This document shows, piece by piece, positions 26,027 through 34,542 of a stretch of DNA of 36,534 nt; position 1 is the stretch's first letter, and every line of letters starts with the position of its first letter. The translations under genes and the position numbers were made by a program. Source of the stretch: a bacterium (GTDB lineage: Bacteria > SZUA-182 > DTGQ01); assembly GCA_023512255.1 (NCBI GenBank), contig JAILZY010000029.1, forward strand, positions 1 to 36,534, in the 5' to 3' direction. The notes beneath the pieces are model-generated. The model saw only the letters and a list, made by a program, of their open reading frames with translations. It had not been told where the DNA came from and did no database searches.

Positions 26027-27016
26027 TTATGATCCTTGTGATCCTTGTCCTGTTAATTTTTCCCACCCTAGGCTAATCTTTTGACTCATCCCCTGCGGCA
26101 TGAAAATAATGGCTAGAATCAGTACCAGCCCATAGACCAAAATATCATACTCGGCGAACACATCCAGAAGCTGAGGTAACATGGTCAGGATCGCGGCTCC
26201 CAGCACTGCCCCCCAGATACTGCTCATTCCACCTATCACCCCCATAGTCAATAGGCGGATTGACTGGGTCAGTCCAAAGTCCGGCGGGCAGAGAAAAGTA
26301 GAATAGTGAGCAAAGATACTGCCGGCAACTCCTGCATAGACGGCACTGATAACAAAGACCTGTGTTTTGAATTTAGCAATATCCACGCCAATGGAATGGG
26401 CAGCTATCTCACTGGCATGTATGGCCCGCAAAGCCCGGCCTACCCGTGAATTAACCAGATTGAGAGCCAGATGCATCAGCAGCAGGGCAATGCTCCAGGT
26501 GAAGTAGTAATAGTTGACCTCCTTCAGCTCACGGCTGTTCAAAACATAGCCCAAGATGCTCAGCTTAGCCACGCTGAGCCCTTCAGAGCCTCCAGTGATG
26601 GCCAGATTGCTGAACAGGGTTAAGAAGATCATCCCAAGACCGAGGGTAGCCATAGCCAGATAATGCCCCTTCAGCTTTAAAATCGGCTCAGCCAGAATAT
26701 AAGCTACCACCGCGTTCAAGCCGATGGATAGAGCAAATCCAAGCCAGGGAGAAAGACCATAGCGGATAGTTACAATCCCAGATGAGTAAGCCCCTAGACC
26801 GAAAAAGGCGGCATGTCCCAAAGAAATCTGCCCAGCATAGCCCATGAGAAGATTCAAACCAATGACCACAATGCTACTTATGCCGGCCAGCACCAGCACA
26901 CTGAGATAATAATCACCTGCTTCAAACCGCCGCAAAATCAGCGGCAAACTCAGCACCAGCAGGCAAAAAAGGAGAAAGTGAAACTGCTCAATTACTTTCC
27001 AGACCCTCTTGATCAT
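26027..27016 (-). CDS. livM: Branched-chain/aromatic amino acid ABC transporter permease LivM
   Basis: Inner-membrane permease of 329 residues with about eight to ten transmembrane segments. The family signature GLNLLMGYAGQISLGHAAFFGLGAY (about 53-77), here paraphrased by its GYAGQISLGHAAF core, and the later GGMSSIWGAVLGA motif (about 263) are clear. It forms the translocation path together with LivH. The start is the ATG within TGATG, sharing one base with the livH stop; a TTG one codon earlier is possible but less likely. Confidence 0.92.
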   Translation of the reverse strand: MIKRVWKVIEQFHFLLFCLLVLSLPLILRRFEAGDYYLSVLVLAGISSIVVIGLNLLMGYAGQISLGHAAFFGLGAYSSGIVTIRYGLSPWLGFALSIGLNAVVAYILAEPILKLKGHYLAMATLGLGMIFLTLFSNLAITGGSEGLSVAKLSILGYVLNSRELKEVNYYYFTWSIALLLMHLALNLVNSRVGRALRAIHASEIAAHSIGVDIAKFKTQVFVISAVYAGVAGSIFAHYSTFLCPPDFGLTQSIRLLTMGVIGGMSSIWGAVLGAAILTMLPQLLDVFAEYDILVYGLVLILAIIFMPQGMSQKISLGWEKLTGQGSQGS

Positions 27017-27897
27017 CAAACCCGCTCCCCGCTTCTGATGAAGAGGATCCCCTGCGGCCTGATCAGAAGCACAGCCAGCAGGATACAGAAAGATAGAGCG
27101 TTTTTATAGTTTGACGAGATCAGCCCAGCACCAAGCTCCTCAACCACACCCAACACAAACCCACCGACCATGGCTCCTACATTGTTGCCTAAGCCACCGA
27201 CAATAGCCGCACAAAACCCCTTCAGCCCGAAGGTTACGCCGCTGTCATATTTCATACCAAAAGGTGCCAAAACACCGCCCGCCACAGCACCTAAAGCCGC
27301 GCTAAGGCCAAAGGAGAGGATGACCATAGTCTGCACATTAATCCCGACCAGCATAGAGGCTTTCTTGTTAGCTGAGCAAGCAGTCATCGCTTTGCCATGA
27401 GTTGTCTTTTCATAAAATAAATGTAATACTCCCATAGATATTAGGGCGATAACCAGAATCCAGACATACTGCCGGTCGAAAATGGCGCTGAAAAAGCGGT
27501 AGGGTTGACCACAAGAAAAAAAGGGGACGAATAGATCGTTCCGTCCCCAAATTAACATAACGGAGCCTCGAAAAAAGATCGAGGCTCCGATGGTAGCCAT
27601 AATCTGGCTGATAACACTGCCATCCCGAAGAGGATGAATCATGAGCACCTCCATCAGGATACCGACTGCGGCTACGGCCAGCACACTAAATCCGAACGAA
27701 ACCGGCAGGCTCAGGTGGGCACGGTTGTAGAGAGTGGACATAAAAACCGCACCTAACATCACAAACTCACCCTGAGCAAAGTTAATGATATCGGTCGATT
27801 TGTAGATAATGGTGAACCCAAGAGCAATCAGAGCGTAAATGCCACCGTTAGTAATACCGTTAATCAGATACTGAAGGAGTTGATCAGCAAACTTCAT
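27016..27897 (-). CDS. livH: Branched-chain/aromatic amino acid ABC transporter permease LivH
   Basis: Inner-membrane permease of 293 residues, the usual LivH length. The N-terminal NGITNGGIYALIALGFTIIY and INFAQGEFVMLGA motifs, and the C-terminal GGLGNNVGAMVGGFVLGVVE motif, are the family signatures. About eight transmembrane helices are visible. It partners LivM. The ribosome-binding site is weak. It lies 39 bp after livK and its stop is fused to the livM start. Confidence 0.92.
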   Translation of the reverse strand: MKFADQLLQYLINGITNGGIYALIALGFTIIYKSTDIINFAQGEFVMLGAVFMSTLYNRAHLSLPVSFGFSVLAVAAVGILMEVLMIHPLRDGSVISQIMATIGASIFFRGSVMLIWGRNDLFVPFFSCGQPYRFFSAIFDRQYVWILVIALISMGVLHLFYEKTTHGKAMTACSANKKASMLVGINVQTMVILSFGLSAALGAVAGGVLAPFGMKYDSGVTFGLKGFCAAIVGGLGNNVGAMVGGFVLGVVEELGAGLISSNYKNALSFCILLAVLLIRPQGILFIRSGERV

Positions 27898-27936
27898 AGA
27901 GGCAGCCAGCTTTCCTTTTTCCTAACTCTTTTGGAA

Positions 27937-29100
27937 TTACTCAAGGTAGGTCCATTTACCATTAACAATCTTAATCATGACCAGAGATTCTGGACCAAGG
28001 CCGTGGTGATCCTTTTCGGAAAAGTTAAACACACCGCCGATGCCGACGAAATTTTTAGTCTTCTCAATCTCATCCCGAATCCGGTTTATATCATCACCAG
28101 CCTTCTCAATGGCCCGGATCACTATATTGAGAGCATCCCAGGCATGGCCGCCAAAGGTGTCAGCCGTAGTGTTATATTTGGCCTTAAAATCAGCGGCATA
28201 CTTGGCCAGAACTTTCTTCTGCGGATCGGTATCCGGCAGGGAATCAAATACCAGCAGACGGCCTGCCGGAAAGATTATTCCTTCGGCTGCCTCTTTGGCC
28301 TGTTCGATAAACTTCATGCTGGCAATACCGTGGCTCATGAAGATCGGAATGGTCATGCCAAGCTGCCGAATATTGGAAGCTACCTTGGCTGAGCCCTTAT
28401 CCGTGCACCAGACAATCAGGGCCTGGGCATCAGTTCCCCGGATCTTGGTTAGCTGAGTGGTCATATTGGTGTCATCCTCACTGAATTTCTCCCTAGCCAC
28501 AACCTCAATCCCAAATTCAGGCGATAGGGAATCGACCTGAACCAGCCCACCAGAGCCAAATCCACCCTCTACTGACATAAAGGCGATCTTCTTAATCCCC
28601 TGCTTCTTCATATAGCCCAAGATCTTAGCCATAGCCTGCCGATCAGTCTGAGGGGTCTTGAACACCCATTTTTTCGGAGGATCGGTGATTTCGATTCTAG
28701 CCGCGCAGGAGATATTGGGAATTTCATTATTTTGGATGGTTTCAATAATAGCCATGCTTTCTCCACTGGTGCTAGGGCCGATGATCGCCAAGACCTTATC
28801 CTTTTTGACTAGCTTATTTACGCTCTCGATAGCCTTTTGAGTGTCCGAAGCCGTATCGTAGAAAACCAACTCCAGGGGATGGCCATTGATCCCGCCAGCC
28901 TTGTTAACCTGCTCAACCACCATCTCAGCGGTCTGCTTCTCCGGCGTGCCAAGGGCAGAAGCCTTGCCCGAGATGTCGAAAATGGCCCCGATTTTATATG
29001 GCTTTTTACTTTCGGCAGAAAACGCAGTTTGAACCAAAAACAAACCAGAAACTACACACATGACCAAGATTCCAAAAAGCTTACCCTTTTTCCGTCCCAT
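27937..29100 (-). CDS. livK: Periplasmic amino acid/aryl-acid binding protein LivK
   Basis: Solute-binding protein of 387 residues. A signal peptide (about 1-26, LVQTAFSAES) precedes a type I periplasmic-binding fold with the Peripla_BP_6 features KIGAIFDISGKASALG near the start of the mature protein, VKKDKVLAIIGPSTSGESMAI and GGHAWDALNIVIRAIEKAG. It delivers ligand to LivHMGF. The ligand is unknown: the family binds branched-chain amino acids, aromatic amino acids, amides or aromatic acids, and the surrounding paaK and ior genes favour an aromatic compound (inference). I chose the ATG 6 bases after AGGAGGG; an upstream TTG in the same frame would fall before that site. Confidence 0.9.
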   Translation of the reverse strand: MGRKKGKLFGILVMCVVSGLFLVQTAFSAESKKPYKIGAIFDISGKASALGTPEKQTAEMVVEQVNKAGGINGHPLELVFYDTASDTQKAIESVNKLVKKDKVLAIIGPSTSGESMAIIETIQNNEIPNISCAARIEITDPPKKWVFKTPQTDRQAMAKILGYMKKQGIKKIAFMSVEGGFGSGGLVQVDSLSPEFGIEVVAREKFSEDDTNMTTQLTKIRGTDAQALIVWCTDKGSAKVASNIRQLGMTIPIFMSHGIASMKFIEQAKEAAEGIIFPAGRLLVFDSLPDTDPQKKVLAKYAADFKAKYNTTADTFGGHAWDALNIVIRAIEKAGDDINRIRDEIEKTKNFVGIGGVFNFSEKDHHGLGPESLVMIKIVNGKWTYLE

Positions 29101-29221
29101 TTCAAACCCTCCTGACAATATTTTATAAACTTACCTGAGCTTACCCGCTAGATAAAGTTAGCTGTGCTGCTAGCAGGCTCTGTTAGTTATGGATTAGATT
29201 ATTTCCCTCTGGTAAGATTTC

Positions 29222-29653
29222 CTACAGATTACTCAATTCCTGATCGCTAATAGTTGATATCCCGCTCTCCCTTAGCACTCGGAGAGCCTCGTTCATATCA
29301 TCGAACCGAAAGATAATGATGGCCTTGTCGGTCTTTTTCTCCAAAAATCCATATAGATACTCCACATTGAGTCCTGCGGCCTTCAGGACGTTGAGCACCG
29401 TGGCCAGCCCCCCGGGCTCATCAGGGATCTCGACCGCAATGACATCATTTTTATTCACGGTCAGCCCGGCGCTTTTCAACACCGTATAGGCTTTCTCTGT
29501 GTCATTGACGATCAGGCGAACAATGCCAAAATCTGAAGTATCAGCCAGGGAAATAGCCCGAATGTTGATCTTGTGATCTCCAAGCAACTGGGTTACCTCA
29601 GCCAGCCGGCCTCTCCTGTTTTCCAGGAAAATGGAAATCTGCTTGACGATCAT
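29222..29653 (-). CDS. Tandem ACT-domain protein
   Basis: A 143-residue protein made of two ACT domains: about 1-68 (KQISIFLENRRGRLAEVTQL) and about 70-143 (AVEIPDEPGGLATVLNVLKA). Each begins with the beta strand and G-R-L or G-G-L turn that forms the amino-acid binding site in the fold. Stand-alone tandem ACT proteins are often encoded beside phenylacetate-CoA ligase and Ior genes; they probably bind amino acids and adjust a neighbouring enzyme or transporter. No catalytic domain is present. The ATG used here follows GGGGGAAG; the frame is open 39 codons further upstream, but those residues are low-complexity lysine/serine-rich and unlike the family. Confidence 0.85.
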   Translation of the reverse strand: MIVKQISIFLENRRGRLAEVTQLLGDHKINIRAISLADTSDFGIVRLIVNDTEKAYTVLKSAGLTVNKNDVIAVEIPDEPGGLATVLNVLKAAGLNVEYLYGFLEKKTDKAIIIFRFDDMNEALRVLRESGISTISDQELSNL

Positions 29654-29796
29654 ATCTTCCCCCTCTCTCTGTTCTATGCTTTTGCACTTTTTCTTCGAAT
29701 CCTTGGTTTTAATGGATTTGCTATTAGAGATAATTTTCAAGGATTTCAAGGCGTTAAGAAATTTCTGCAAAAGTGTAGTCTATGTTTACCTTATCT

Positions 29797-31125
29797 TTAA
29801 TCTTCCTTCAGGTTTCTCCTATCCTGAACCCGTACTGCCTTGCCCATGCTTCGCTCGATAGCGTGCGGCTCGACCAGCTTAATCTTGGTGCTGATGCCAA
29901 GAACACTTTCCAGCTCATTCTTGATCTTTCTTTCAAGCTCCTCAAACTTTTTAACCTCATCGGCCAGGTTCCCTTCCGAAACCTCAACCCGGATCTCGAT
30001 GTCATCCAGGGTCCCCTTACGGTCAACCACGATCAGGTAATGAGGAGCCACCCCCTCGATCTTGACCAGAACATCCTCGATCTGAGAGGGGAAGACATTC
30101 ACTCCCCTAATAATCAGCATATCGTCGGTCCGGCCCGTAACTCTCTTCATTCGCACCAGGGTCCGCCCACATTCACAGGGCTCAGGGTCGAGCACGGTAA
30201 TATCGCGGGTTCTGAATCGGATGACCGGGAAGGCCTCTTTGGTCAAGGTGGTGATCACCAGCTCCCCCTCTTGGCCATAAGGCAGCACCTGCCCAGTCTC
30301 AGAATCGATAACCTCTGGTAGGAAGTGATCTTCATTGATGTGCAGCCCCTTCCTGTATGGGCACTCACTGGCTACCCCTGGGCCGATGATCTCGGTCAGA
30401 CCGTAGATGTCAAGAGCCAGAATCCCAAGCTTTTTCTCGATTTCAGCCCGCATACTCTCAGACCAGGGCTCTGCCCCAAAGAACCCAACCCTCAACTTCA
30501 TCGTCCTAAGATCCACTCCCATCTCTTCAGCCACTTCAGCCAGACACAGACTGTAGGACGGAGTGCAGCAGAGGGCATCGGTGCCGAAATCCTGCATGAT
30601 CATGATCTGCCGCTTGGAATTTCCGCCAGAGATGGGCACAACCGAAGCCCCTATCTTCTGGGCACCGTAGTGGACGCCAAGCCCGCCGGTAAATAGGCCA
30701 TAGCCATAGGCATTTTGGACTACATCTTTTTCGCTCACACCGCCACAGCGCAAGGTCCTGGCCATGACCGTAGCCCAAAGATCAAGATCATTGCGAGTGT
30801 AGCCTACTACCACCGGCTTTCCTGTGGTTCCAGAAGAAGAGTGAATCTCAACCACCTCATCCATTGGCCGACTAAATAGGCCAAAGGGATAGGTATCCCG
30901 AAGGTCCTGCTTGGTCATGAAGGGGAGACGAGCCAAGTCCTTGAGGCTTTTGATATCCTCAGGTCTTACTCCATGCTCGGCAAACCTCCTCTGATGGAAA
31001 GGGACAGTCGCATAGACCCGCTTGACCAGATCACGCAGCCGCTCGGTCTGAAGCGCTTCCATACTCTTTCGATCCATACACTCTATCTTTTCATCCCAAA
31101 ATCCTTGAGCTATATTAGCTTTCAT
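29797..31125 (-). CDS. paaK: Phenylacetate-CoA ligase (first copy)
   Basis: AMP-forming aryl-CoA ligase of 442 residues. It carries [15 protein letters not shown] (about 96-110), [16 protein letters not shown] (about 240), the hinge [19 protein letters not shown] and a C-terminal MGKAVRV with the presumed catalytic lysine. It activates phenylacetate or related aryl acetates, or can run toward ATP formation. GGAG lies 7 bases upstream of the ATG. The start overlaps the iorB stop by 11 bp, which ties this ligase directly to the oxidoreductase that makes aryl-acetyl-CoA. It resembles the 23188-24483 gene along its whole length, though with many substitutions; the two may differ in substrate. Confidence 0.92.
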   Translation of the reverse strand: MKANIAQGFWDEKIECMDRKSMEALQTERLRDLVKRVYATVPFHQRRFAEHGVRPEDIKSLKDLARLPFMTKQDLRDTYPFGLFSRPMDEVVEIHSSSGTTGKPVVVGYTRNDLDLWATVMARTLRCGGVSEKDVVQNAYGYGLFTGGLGVHYGAQKIGASVVPISGGNSKRQIMIMQDFGTDALCCTPSYSLCLAEVAEEMGVDLRTMKLRVGFFGAEPWSESMRAEIEKKLGILALDIYGLTEIIGPGVASECPYRKGLHINEDHFLPEVIDSETGQVLPYGQEGELVITTLTKEAFPVIRFRTRDITVLDPEPCECGRTLVRMKRVTGRTDDMLIIRGVNVFPSQIEDVLVKIEGVAPHYLIVVDRKGTLDDIEIRVEVSEGNLADEVKKFEELERKIKNELESVLGISTKIKLVEPHAIERSMGKAVRVQDRRNLKED

Positions 31126-31717
31126 AACTTTTCTCCATGCTCTTCTCTCGCCCTAATTGGAAGGCCTGTTCATTCATCTGCCGGCTCTTAGCCGGAACAT
31201 GCAAGCCAATCACCCGAAGCCACCTATCTTCAGGGATATCCGGCAAGAGCCTGGATAAGGCACCTAAGAGAACCATATTCATGGCCCTCTTACTTCCTGC
31301 CTGCTCGGCCAGCTCGGTCCCCTCAATTAACCGGACCTGCCGGCCACTTTTCTGCAACAGAAGCTCAATGTCAGCAGGATACTCCGCAAGGCCTGTGCTG
31401 ACTGGAGCAGGATTGATTCTCAGATTGTTTACCAGAATATGCCCCCTCGGCTGGACAAAGTTTACCCAGCGAAGGGCTTCCAGGAGTTCAAAAGAAAGCA
31501 GAAACTCAGCCTCACCCTCCCTGATCAGTGGAGAAGCAACCGCCCGGCCAAAGCGAACATGGGTAGAGACGCTTCCTCCCCGCTGAGACATGCCGTGTAC
31601 TTCGCTCTGCTTAACCTCAAATCCTGCCTCCTTGCCCACATCAGCCAAGATTTTACTAGCCAAAATAATCCCCTGACCCCCTACTCCAACGATCAAAATG
31701 TCCTGTTTCCCGTTCAT
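31115..31717 (-). CDS. iorB: Indolepyruvate:ferredoxin oxidoreductase subunit beta
   Basis: Gamma-type domain of the 2-oxoacid oxidoreductase family, 200 residues. The N-terminal [18 protein letters not shown] and [19 protein letters not shown] motifs (about 50-68) are the family signatures. With IorA it oxidatively decarboxylates indolepyruvate, phenylpyruvate and hydroxyphenylpyruvate to aryl-acetyl-CoA and reduces ferredoxin. This enzyme class is oxygen-sensitive and found in anaerobes. The ribosome-binding site is weak (GCAGGG, about 11 bases away). iorA, normally immediately upstream, is displaced by a 618-bp repeat-filled gap; downstream, paaK overlaps by 11 bp. Confidence 0.92.
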   Translation of the reverse strand: MNGKQDILIVGVGGQGIILASKILADVGKEAGFEVKQSEVHGMSQRGGSVSTHVRFGRAVASPLIREGEAEFLLSFELLEALRWVNFVQPRGHILVNNLRINPAPVSTGLAEYPADIELLLQKSGRQVRLIEGTELAEQAGSKRAMNMVLLGALSRLLPDIPEDRWLRVIGLHVPAKSRQMNEQAFQLGREKSMEKSYES

Positions 31718-32038
31718 AGTATTTAATACCCTGCCCCTCGCTCATAAGTATGAGCAACAAGTATGAGCCCAAATAAGTATGGTACACGCTTTAAGCATCT
31801 ATTAAAGCCCTTACCCTCTCCTGGGGGCAATAGCGACAGCGGCAAACCCTTCTGCCCCTTGCCCTCTCCCTGGGAGCAATAACTAAATCTTAAGCCCCCA
31901 CCTCCAGTGATGGAACCTTATGCTGGGGGGGACAAAAAGGGTAAGAACCACCCCTTGCCGAGGTGGTAGCCTAAGGCTGCCGCCTCGCAATCGAGCCTCG
32001 CGCGCAAGCATAGCGCCGTGCAGGAGGCAAGTTTACTA

Positions 32039-32157
32039 AGTGGTTCTTTCGCTAAGTGTTTAACACAGATGCACAGTGGATCAATTGGGCTATCAATTGT
32101 AGGTGCAGGCCTTGTGCCCGCCGCAAGCTTGCGCATTTTATTAGCGAAAAGACCACT
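32039..32157 (+). repeat. Short element E2, copy C (long form)
   Basis: The element is bounded by AGTGGTTCTTTCGCTAA and TTAGCGAAAAGACCACT, which pair at 15 of 17 positions. The left half follows copies A and B. About 45 extra bases (32101-32140: GGTGCAGGCCTTGTGCCCGC and so on) are absent from copy A, suggesting either an insertion here or a loss there. No flanking duplication is obvious. Confidence 0.75.
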
Positions 32158-32200
32158 AAGATGAGAATATGATAAACTATATCTTATAGTTAAATCTCTA

Positions 32201-32314
32201 TCGCTCTTATATATCAGACACCATAAACCCTATATCAGAACAACCATAACCCCTCGAAGGGCTTAGCTCTTATTATGGTTATGTCTCTCAATGGTAGCTA
32301 ATAAATAAGAGCGA
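32201..32314 (-). mobile_element. MITE-like element E1, copy 2
   Basis: This 114-bp element is the reverse complement of 15185-15299 with only a handful of differences. Terminal inverted repeats TCGCTCTTAT and ATAAGAGCGA are intact. Flanks are TCTCTA (32195-32200) and TTTCTA (32315-32320), a 6-bp direct repeat with one mismatch, the same duplication length as copy 1. It ends 21 bp from the iorA stop, on the iorB side. Confidence 0.8.
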
Positions 32315-32335
32315 TTTCTATAAATCTTGATGGAA

Positions 32336-34087
32336 TCAATTACTAACCGCTCTTATGGCTCCACGACTGCAAACCTGCTCGCAGACCGGACAGCCATTGC
32401 ACAAGAGCGGATCAATCAGCACCTTCCCTTCATTTCCCAAGCTCATGGCTGGGCATCCCAATTTCAAACACCTCTTGCATCCGCTACAAAGCTCCGCATC
32501 CACCTGACGCTGGAGATAGCGCTCGGCGCTATTTCTCGAAAGCAGGGCGCAAGAGCGCCTCGATATGATCAGCGATGGCTCTGCAGCCGCTATTTCCTGA
32601 TCAATAATCCGACTCAATTGGGCAAGGTCATACGGATCAACCACCTCTATCCGGCTTATGCCCAGGGCTTTGGCCAAGGCGACCAAATCCACAGCTTGGG
32701 TCGGATGGCCCTTGAGGGTATAGCCTGTGCCGGGATGATGTTGAAATCCGGTCATGGCTGTGGTCCGATTATCGAGAATAATAACCGTAGTGGTCCCCTG
32801 ATTATAGACCACATCCAAAAGGCCGGTTATACCGGAGTGGATAAAGGTAGAATCTCCGATCACAGCCACAACAGGCTGAATGTCTGATCCCTGGGTGGCT
32901 TTGTTAAACCCGTGTGCAGTCCCGATACTGGCTCCCATACAGATACACAGGTCCATAGCCTCAAGGGGTGGCATCACTGATAGTGTATAGCAGCCGATAT
33001 CCCCCATAGCCCGAATCTTTTTCCGACTCAGGGTATAAAACAGCCCTCGATGTGGACACCCAGGACACATGACCGGAGGCCGAGGCGGGATGCTCACACC
33101 AGGATTAAACACCTCCCGTGGAGAATCTTTTCCAAATGCCTTAGCTACAATCTCCGGGGTCAACTCTCCGGTATCAGGAAGAAGCGATCTTCCACCTTCA
33201 ACGGTAATGCCAAGCGCCCGCACCTGATCCTCGATAAATGGAGTCAACTCCTCAACTACGTACAATTTGCCAACCTTAGCGGCAAAATCTTTAATCCGCT
33301 CTCGCGGCAGAGGATAACTCAAGCCAAGCTTCAGAAAGGAAGCCTCAGGCAAGACCTCACGCGCATACTGATAAGCCACCCCTGAGCTGATAATTCCGAT
33401 CGAAAGATCATTGAGCTCGCAGCGGTTCCATTCACTAGCTTCAGACAACTCCCTAAGCGATTTGGCGCGCTTTTTCACCAGCACATGCCGCCCTCGGCTA
33501 TGGGCCGGAATCATCACATATTTTTGTGCATCTTTAGAAAAGGGCGGCCGCGGCACCACCTGCCGCTCATCTGCCACGACGATCAGAGATTTAGAGTGAG
33601 AAATTCGGGTCGTTAGGCGCAACAAAACAGGAGTATCATACTGCTCGCTGATAGTCAGGCCAAAGCCGACCATATCTTTGGCCTCTTGACTATCTGAAGG
33701 CTCAAGGAGAGGAATTTGGGCAAATTGGGCGAAAAAGCGATTATCCTGCTCATTCTGTGAGCTGTGCATCCCAGGATCGTCAGCCGTAATAATCACTAGC
33801 CCAGCATTCACGCCAGTATAGGCTAGAGTCATCAGCGGATCAGCAGCCACATTCAGCCCAACATGTTTCATAGCTACCAGCGTTCTAACCCCAGCCAGGC
33901 TAGCTCCGATGCCTACCTCTAAAGCTACCTTTTCGTTCGGTGACCACTGAGCATAAATTTCTGGATAGCGGGCAATATTTTCAAGAATCTCAGTGCTCGG
34001 TGTGCCTGGATATCCAGCCGCAAAGCCTACTCCAAATTCATACGCCCCGCGGGCTACAGCCTCATTTCCTGACAGCAATATCTTCAT
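32336..34087 (-). CDS. iorA: Indolepyruvate:ferredoxin oxidoreductase subunit alpha
   Basis: A 583-residue subunit. The N-terminal pyrimidine domain opens LLSGNEAVARGAYEFGVGFAAGYPGTPSTE. The central thiamine-diphosphate domain has CPGCPHRGLFYTL (about 338-350), GDIGCYTL and GDSTFIHSGITG followed by N in LDNRT (about 415-440). The C-terminus carries a 2[4Fe-4S] ferredoxin domain: CSGCKRCLKLGCP (about 535) and CNGCPVCEQVC (about 563). It is the catalytic partner of IorB. GGAG lies about 11 bases upstream of the ATG used here; an upstream TTG overlaps that site. It is probably the first gene of the catabolic cluster. The ferredoxin product could feed energy conservation, but no Rnf or hydrogenase gene is in view. 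Confidence 0.93.
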   Translation of the reverse strand: MKILLSGNEAVARGAYEFGVGFAAGYPGTPSTEILENIARYPEIYAQWSPNEKVALEVGIGASLAGVRTLVAMKHVGLNVAADPLMTLAYTGVNAGLVIITADDPGMHSSQNEQDNRFFAQFAQIPLLEPSDSQEAKDMVGFGLTISEQYDTPVLLRLTTRISHSKSLIVVADERQVVPRPPFSKDAQKYVMIPAHSRGRHVLVKKRAKSLRELSEASEWNRCELNDLSIGIISSGVAYQYAREVLPEASFLKLGLSYPLPRERIKDFAAKVGKLYVVEELTPFIEDQVRALGITVEGGRSLLPDTGELTPEIVAKAFGKDSPREVFNPGVSIPPRPPVMCPGCPHRGLFYTLSRKKIRAMGDIGCYTLSVMPPLEAMDLCICMGASIGTAHGFNKATQGSDIQPVVAVIGDSTFIHSGITGLLDVVYNQGTTTVIILDNRTTAMTGFQHHPGTGYTLKGHPTQAVDLVALAKALGISRIEVVDPYDLAQLSRIIDQEIAAAEPSLIISRRSCALLSRNSAERYLQRQVDAELCSGCKRCLKLGCPAMSLGNEGKVLIDPLLCNGCPVCEQVCSRGAIRAVSN

Positions 34088-34542
34088 GGGTGGCGACTCC
34101 AAATGAACAAGATGAATTATCTGATGTTACTGATGAATTATTGGGACAGATCGAGTTATTTCCTTATTAATTTCATCACCAGTGGCTTGATTTAAAACCG
34201 CCACACTCCAGCAAGAGTTAACCGACAAAGTGATTAAACATTTTTGATAGCTAACCCGGCAAGCTGGGATTTTACCTTGGATTCTTTAAATTTTAGCTTT
34301 GTAACTAATTGATTTTTATAACTTATCTTTGAGCTTGTGCCTTATCCTTGTATATCTTCGCTTATCTTGTATTCTCCAAATTTTAAAGCCGGGGTATTCA
34401 GAGAGAAAAACTTCTTATTCTTTATCGGCAGGTTCTTACCCAAAATAAGGGCAAAGATGGGCTTTACCCGCGCAGGTAGCGGGTAAAGCCCATTATATAA
34501 TTTAGGATAGATTAACTATCACAAATATCACAATAAATTAGA
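34088..34542. other. Intergenic region upstream of iorA
   Basis: This 455-bp region contains the terminator-like hairpin of the porin gene (34457-34493) and, on the minus strand, the presumed promoter of the iorA cluster. I could not choose a convincing -35/-10 pair. A stretch at about 34321-34373 repeats CTTATCTT or CTTATCCTT several times. No gene is seen. Confidence 0.5.
34457..34493 (-). terminator. Strong hairpin downstream of the porin gene
   Basis: ATGGGCTTTACCCGC (34457-34471) and GCGGGTAAAGCCCAT (34479-34493) form a perfect 15-bp stem with a 7-base loop. It begins 50 bp after the porin stop on the minus strand. The T-run on the exit side is poor (CTTTGCCCTTATTTTG), so it may stabilise the 3' end as much as terminate. 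Confidence 0.65.

Larger units (their letters stand above)
31718..32335. other. Repeat-filled gap between iorA and iorB
   Basis: The 618-bp stretch contains no credible gene. Reading rightward it holds AAGTATGAGC twice (31746-31755 and 31759-31768), two related C-rich units (about 31807-31833 and 31854-31882, each with CCCTCTCC and GCAATA), a GC-rich hairpin GAGGTGGTAGCC/GGCTGCCGCCTC (about 31960-31985, with two G-T pairs), E2 copy C and E1 copy 2. A 72-codon open frame at 31918-32136 on the minus strand runs through the repeats and is not taken as a gene. Any promoter for iorB must lie here if iorB is not read through from iorA; none stands out. Confidence 0.65.

Noticed and set aside
29654-29770. 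39-codon N-terminal extension of the ACT protein
   Set aside because: The residues are low-complexity Lys/Ser-rich, and a good ribosome-binding site precedes the internal ATG at 29653.
31918-32136. 72-codon minus-strand open frame in the iorA-iorB gap
   Set aside because: It runs through the E2 repeat and the GC-rich hairpin, lacks a ribosome-binding site and shows no protein-like pattern.
34450-34500. Similarity of GCAGGTAGCGGGTAAA to a c-di-GMP-I riboswitch segment
   Set aside because: The sequence is fully explained by a perfect 15-bp hairpin; the GGCAAACC and ACGCAAAGCC cores are absent, and it lies downstream of the porin rather than in a leader.
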